Assembly: GCA_014529385.2 (NCBI GenBank)
Contig: CM043956.1
Span: 63,308,620 to 63,372,619, forward strand
Reading direction: 5' to 3'
DNA: 64,000 nucleotides
Source: Adiantum capillus-veneris
Taxonomy: Eukaryota; Streptophyta; Polypodiopsida; Polypodiales; Pteridaceae
Position 1 is the first letter of the stretch. Each line of letters starts with the position of its first letter. Positions 59,197 through 64,000 of the stretch are shown in pieces. Both the position numbers and the translations under genes were made by a program. The notes below the pieces were generated by a model. It was not told where the DNA came from and ran no database searches. It was given only the letters and a program-made list of their open reading frames with translations.

Positions 59197-60690
59197 ATTT
59201 TGCCAGTTTGCTGTGTTTGCAGAAATCTAATATGGTTGCCTCTTTGCCACCTCTTGAAGCACCTATCAAACATGTTTGTGAAGGCTGTATTTTGGGTAAG
59301 ATGCAGAGTTCTAAATTTCCAAAGGATGGTTCAGTTCGGGCCACATGTAGGTTGCAGCTTGTGCATAGTGATGTTTGTGGGCCCATGCAAACTCCGTCCT
59401 TGGCCAATTACCTGTACTTCGTGACTTTCATTGATGATTACTCCAGGCATGCATGGGTATTTCCGCTTAAAGCGAAGTCCGAAGTTTTTATGTGCTTCAA
59501 ACAATTTTTGGCTATGGCTGAAAATGTCTCGAAATGTACTACGGGCACCCTCTGTTCCGATCGAGGGGGGGAGTATATGTCTCATGAATTTAATGCATTT
59601 CTGGCTAGTCGTGGGATAAAACACCAATGTATAGTGCCTTATACACCTCATCAAAATGGTGTTGCTGAGAGGAAAAACAGGTCACTGACGGAAATGGCAC
59701 GATGTATGGTCAAAAGTCAAGCTTTACCGCATTCTTTTTGGCTTGAGGCCATAATGTGTGCCACTTATGTACTTAACAGGTGTCCTACGAAAGCTTTGCA
59801 GTCTATTACTCCATATGAAGCATGGCATGATAGAAAGCCTCCTATTGAGCACATGCGTGTTTTTGGTTGTTTGGCATATGCTTTGGTGCCACAAGTGCAG
59901 TGCAAAAAATTGGATGATAAGGCTGTCAAATGTATTTTTGTTGGTTATAGTGCTGAAAGCAAAGGTTATAGGTTGTATCATCCGCAAACAAAACGTATTC
60001 TGGTTTCTCGGGATGTAGTGTTTGTGGAAGATTCTGTTCAGCCCTTGCTGTCATGTACTAGAGACAGTAATGTAAGCTCACAGGACATTTATGACACTTT
60101 GTTGCCTCTTTTTAGTGGTGGAAATACGAATTTAAGTTCCAATGAGGCAAATGTACAGCCTATGGGGGTTTCTGAAAATGTTTTAGATCAGCCTATTACT
60201 GATGCAGATGTACATGATGTACTTGATGAGGAAAGGGCTGAAAATGAGCAGGCTAGAGGTATGCCAACATGGCTGGTGCACACTTTGCGTGACAGTAAAT
60301 TGGATGCACCTTTGTCTAGTCGTACTCATTCAGGCTCTCGCCATGCATCTTATGCATCAGATTGTTATGCTTTGGCTATGTCTAGTTTACATGATGTTGA
60401 GGAGCCTCTGTCTTTTGATGAAGCACAGAATTCAGAAAATTGGATGGCTGCCATGCAATCAGAATTTGATGCACTTATAGAGAATGACACATGGACTTTA
60501 TGTGATTTGCCTCCTGGCAAAAAGTCCATTGGTACGAAGTGGGTTTACAAGTTGAAATGCAAGCCGGATGGTGAGATTGATCGCCATCAGGCTCGACTTG
60601 CTGCAAAGGGTTATGCACAACAAAAAGGCATAGATTATGAAGAAACTTTTTCTCCCACTTGTCGTATGACTACTGTGCGTTTTCTATGTG
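59145..60690 (+). pseudogene. pol: Second Copia: integrase and start of reverse transcriptase
   Basis: LWHARFGHLNFASLLCLQKS and CEGCILGKMQSSKFP form the GAG-pre-integrase domain. Integrase acidic motifs are LVHSDVCGP, LCSDRGGEYM and PHQNGVAERKNR. The variable linker is followed by WMAAMQSEFDALIENDTWTL and GTKWVYKLKCKPDGEIDRHQ, the start of the reverse transcriptase. A frameshift near 60690 ends this frame at 60747-60749. Confidence 0.92.
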
Positions 60691-61939
60691 CATGGAAGCT
60701 CATTTTGGTTGGGATGTACATCAATCAGACATTGTTACTGCTTTCTTGAATGGTGACATCTTTGAGGAAGTTTATGTAACGCAGCCTCGCGGTTTTGTCA
60801 TAAAAGGACAAGAGGACAAAGTGTGCAAATGTAACAAGGCTTTGTATGGGTTGAAGCAATCTCCTCATGCTTGGTATCAGAAAGCTGACACTCATTTGGT
60901 CAAACAAGGCTTTCGTAACAGTCGAACATAAAGCACATTGTATGTAAAGCGTGAGGGTGATGTATTTCTCATTGTGGTTCTTTATGTTGATGATTTGCTG
61001 ATCACTGGACCAAATGAGAGACATATTGCTGAATTTAAGGCTGATTTGAATGCTACTTTCAAGATGAAAGATTTGGGGCTGTTGCATCATTACTTGGGTA
61101 TACAGTTTAAGCAGTGTGATGGTGGTATTGCCTTGTGTCAGAAAAGTTACATAGAGACATTGCTATGTAAGTTTGGACTTGAGGATTGCAAACCTATTGC
61201 CACTTCCATGGAAACAGGTTTGAAGTTGAGTCTACACGATGCTGGTGATCCTGCTGATGTCACTCTTTACCAAACTGCTGTTGGCTGCCTCTTTTATGTA
61301 TGCAACACGAGGCCGGATATTCAGTTTGCAGTCTCATAGGTCAACAGATTTATGCATAGCCAAGGGTCTAAGCATTGGCAGGCTGTCAAGAGGATTTTCC
61401 GCTACCTTAGTGGCACTTTACATCTTGGCTTGTTTTATCCCAAGGGGGGATCATTGCCGCCAGACTTACATGCTTTTTCGGACTCAGATTGGGCTGGTTG
61501 TTTTGACACGTGAGTGTCCACAAGTGGTTTTTGTTTCATGCTTGGCAGTTCATGTATATCATGGTTGAGCAAGAAGCAACCTACTGTGGCCACTTTGAGT
61601 TGTGAGGCTGAGTACAGGGCAGTCTTCACAGCTACGGTTGAGTGTGTATGGCTCAGACGCCTTATGGCTGATTTGGGTGTTGGACAGGACACTGCCAACA
61701 CTATCTACACTGACAGTCAGAGCGCATTGGCAGTTGCGAGGAACCCAGTTTTTCATGCTCGCACAAAGCACATTGAGGTGCATTACCACTATGTCAGGGA
61801 GAGGCTCTCAGTAGGAGAGATCAGCTTGGCTTATGTGCCAACACAGGACAACCTTGCAGATCTTTTCACAAAGGCATTGTCTCGTGAGAAGCTTGAAGCT
61901 TTCCACAAAGCTTTGGGCTTACTCCCCTTTGTGGACTGA
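60690..61939 (+). pseudogene. pol: Second Copia: reverse transcriptase and RNase H
   Basis: WDVHQSDIVTAFLNGDIFEE and ALYGLKQSPHAWYQ are reverse-transcriptase motifs; the catalytic YVDD lies at 60983-60994. RNase H motifs are AFSDSDWAGCFDT, STSGFCFMLGSSCISWLSKK, CEAEYRAV, YTDSQSALAVARNP and NLADLFTKAL. The single frame is broken by TAA at 60929-60931, TAG at 61337-61339 and TGA at 61511-61513. It ends normally at TGA 61937-61939, shortly before the 3' LTR. Confidence 0.92.
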
Positions 61940-62002
61940 TCGTGTCCTCAGGGCATGGCACTTCCCTTTACTCATGTGCCAGCTCTCGTTCACCGCATCA
62001 CT

Positions 62003-62014
62003 CCAGGGGGGATT
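62003..62014 (+). promoter_or_regulatory. Polypurine tract of the second Copia element
   Basis: AGGGGGGATT immediately before the 3' LTR. Confidence 0.8.
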
Positions 62015-62241
62015 TGTTACCATATACATGTGGTAGTGATGTGTGTGAACACACTAGGACCGTCGGGGCATTTTTTCCCTCTTTAGGAGGTTTTTTCCCC
62101 CGTGCATTGTATATACGCCCATCACTCTAGGGCTATCTATCTTTCCATTGCACACTAAGTAATACACTCTCTATTGTGTGCCTTGAGCTTCCTTCGTCTT
62201 CTCCAAGCTGTGTGTGTCTCTCTGCAACCCTAATTCCAACA
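62015..62241 (+). repeat. 3' LTR of the second Copia element
   Basis: Pairs with 57066-57292; the two differences are C/T at about 62063 and C/G at about 62131. Followed by the GGAAT duplication. Confidence 0.95.
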
Positions 62242-62246
62242 GGAAT

Positions 62247-63945
<1,699 letters not shown>

Positions 63946-64000
63946 TGTAGCAGCGCTACTATCCTGTGAGTTCTCCCACCATGAGGACCCCAAAGGCCAA

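Larger units (their letters stand above)
57066..62241 (+). mobile_element. Second Ty1/Copia retrotransposon, recent insertion
   Basis: LTRs at 57066-57292 and 62015-62241 (227 bp, TGTTACCATA...TTCCAACA) differ at only two positions by eye. GGAAT at 57061-57065 and 62242-62246 is the target duplication. A primer-binding site follows the 5' LTR and a polypurine tract (CCAGGGGGGA) precedes the 3' LTR. Gag, protease, integrase, reverse transcriptase and RNase H are all present in Copia order but are interrupted by at least four stops and two frameshifts. Confidence 0.95.

Overview
The window looks like nuclear DNA of a land plant with a large, repeat-rich genome, most likely a fern or another non-seed plant. 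The evidence is plant-type Copia and Gypsy LTR retrotransposons primed by initiator-tRNA-Met type sites (TGGTATCAGAGC), a CACTA element with the plant TNPD/TNPA gene pair, a Helitron with plant-style ends, a decayed caulimovirid-like pararetrovirus, a HIPP-type heavy-metal protein fragment, and very many long (AG)n/(CT)n and (AC)n tracts. I see no intact host gene, rRNA or credible tRNA gene; nearly everything recognisable is mobile or derived from mobile DNA. The species assignment is inference.

Layout. 1-555: nothing recognised. 556-11541: a candidate ~11 kb DNA transposon bounded by a 20-bp terminal inverted repeat. It has two convergent broken genes: a plus-strand transposase-like gene (about 1160-4644) and a minus-strand RING/coiled-coil gene (about 11134-5727). 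Three arrays of AAGTGC-core repeats sit in its predicted introns and between the genes, and a Harbinger-like insert (5856-7177) splits the minus gene. 11542-13192: a possible LTR-element end. 13195-16060: an inverted relic of a CACTA element. 16060-22909: fragments, microsatellites, a 32-base C run and a long hairpin (21825-21980). 22910-28143: a non-autonomous Helitron. 28615-40522: a Copia element with 321-bp LTRs and a CTACC target duplication, itself interrupted by a complete CACTA element (30688-37365, TCA duplication) that carries a captured HIPP fragment. 40528-44150: no genes, some microsatellites. 44154-51701: a Gypsy (chromodomain type) relic on the minus strand, broken by a ~1.95 kb insert. 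51800-53720: two opposed arrays of a ~61-bp minisatellite. 53900-56450: a pararetrovirus relic on the minus strand. 57066-62241: a young Copia element with 227-bp LTRs and a GGAAT duplication. 62247-64000: no gene, and a long (TC)n tract.

The most promising undescribed item is the 556-11541 element. Its plus-strand protein carries the motif set DFAENY / SDGxxSQFK / GHGKGEHxGAG, which I recognise as a widespread but poorly named transposase-like family, and its second gene matches no family I can name. The best supported small discovery is the HIPP gene fragment inside the CACTA element. All gene calls are from reading the sequence; no database search was run.
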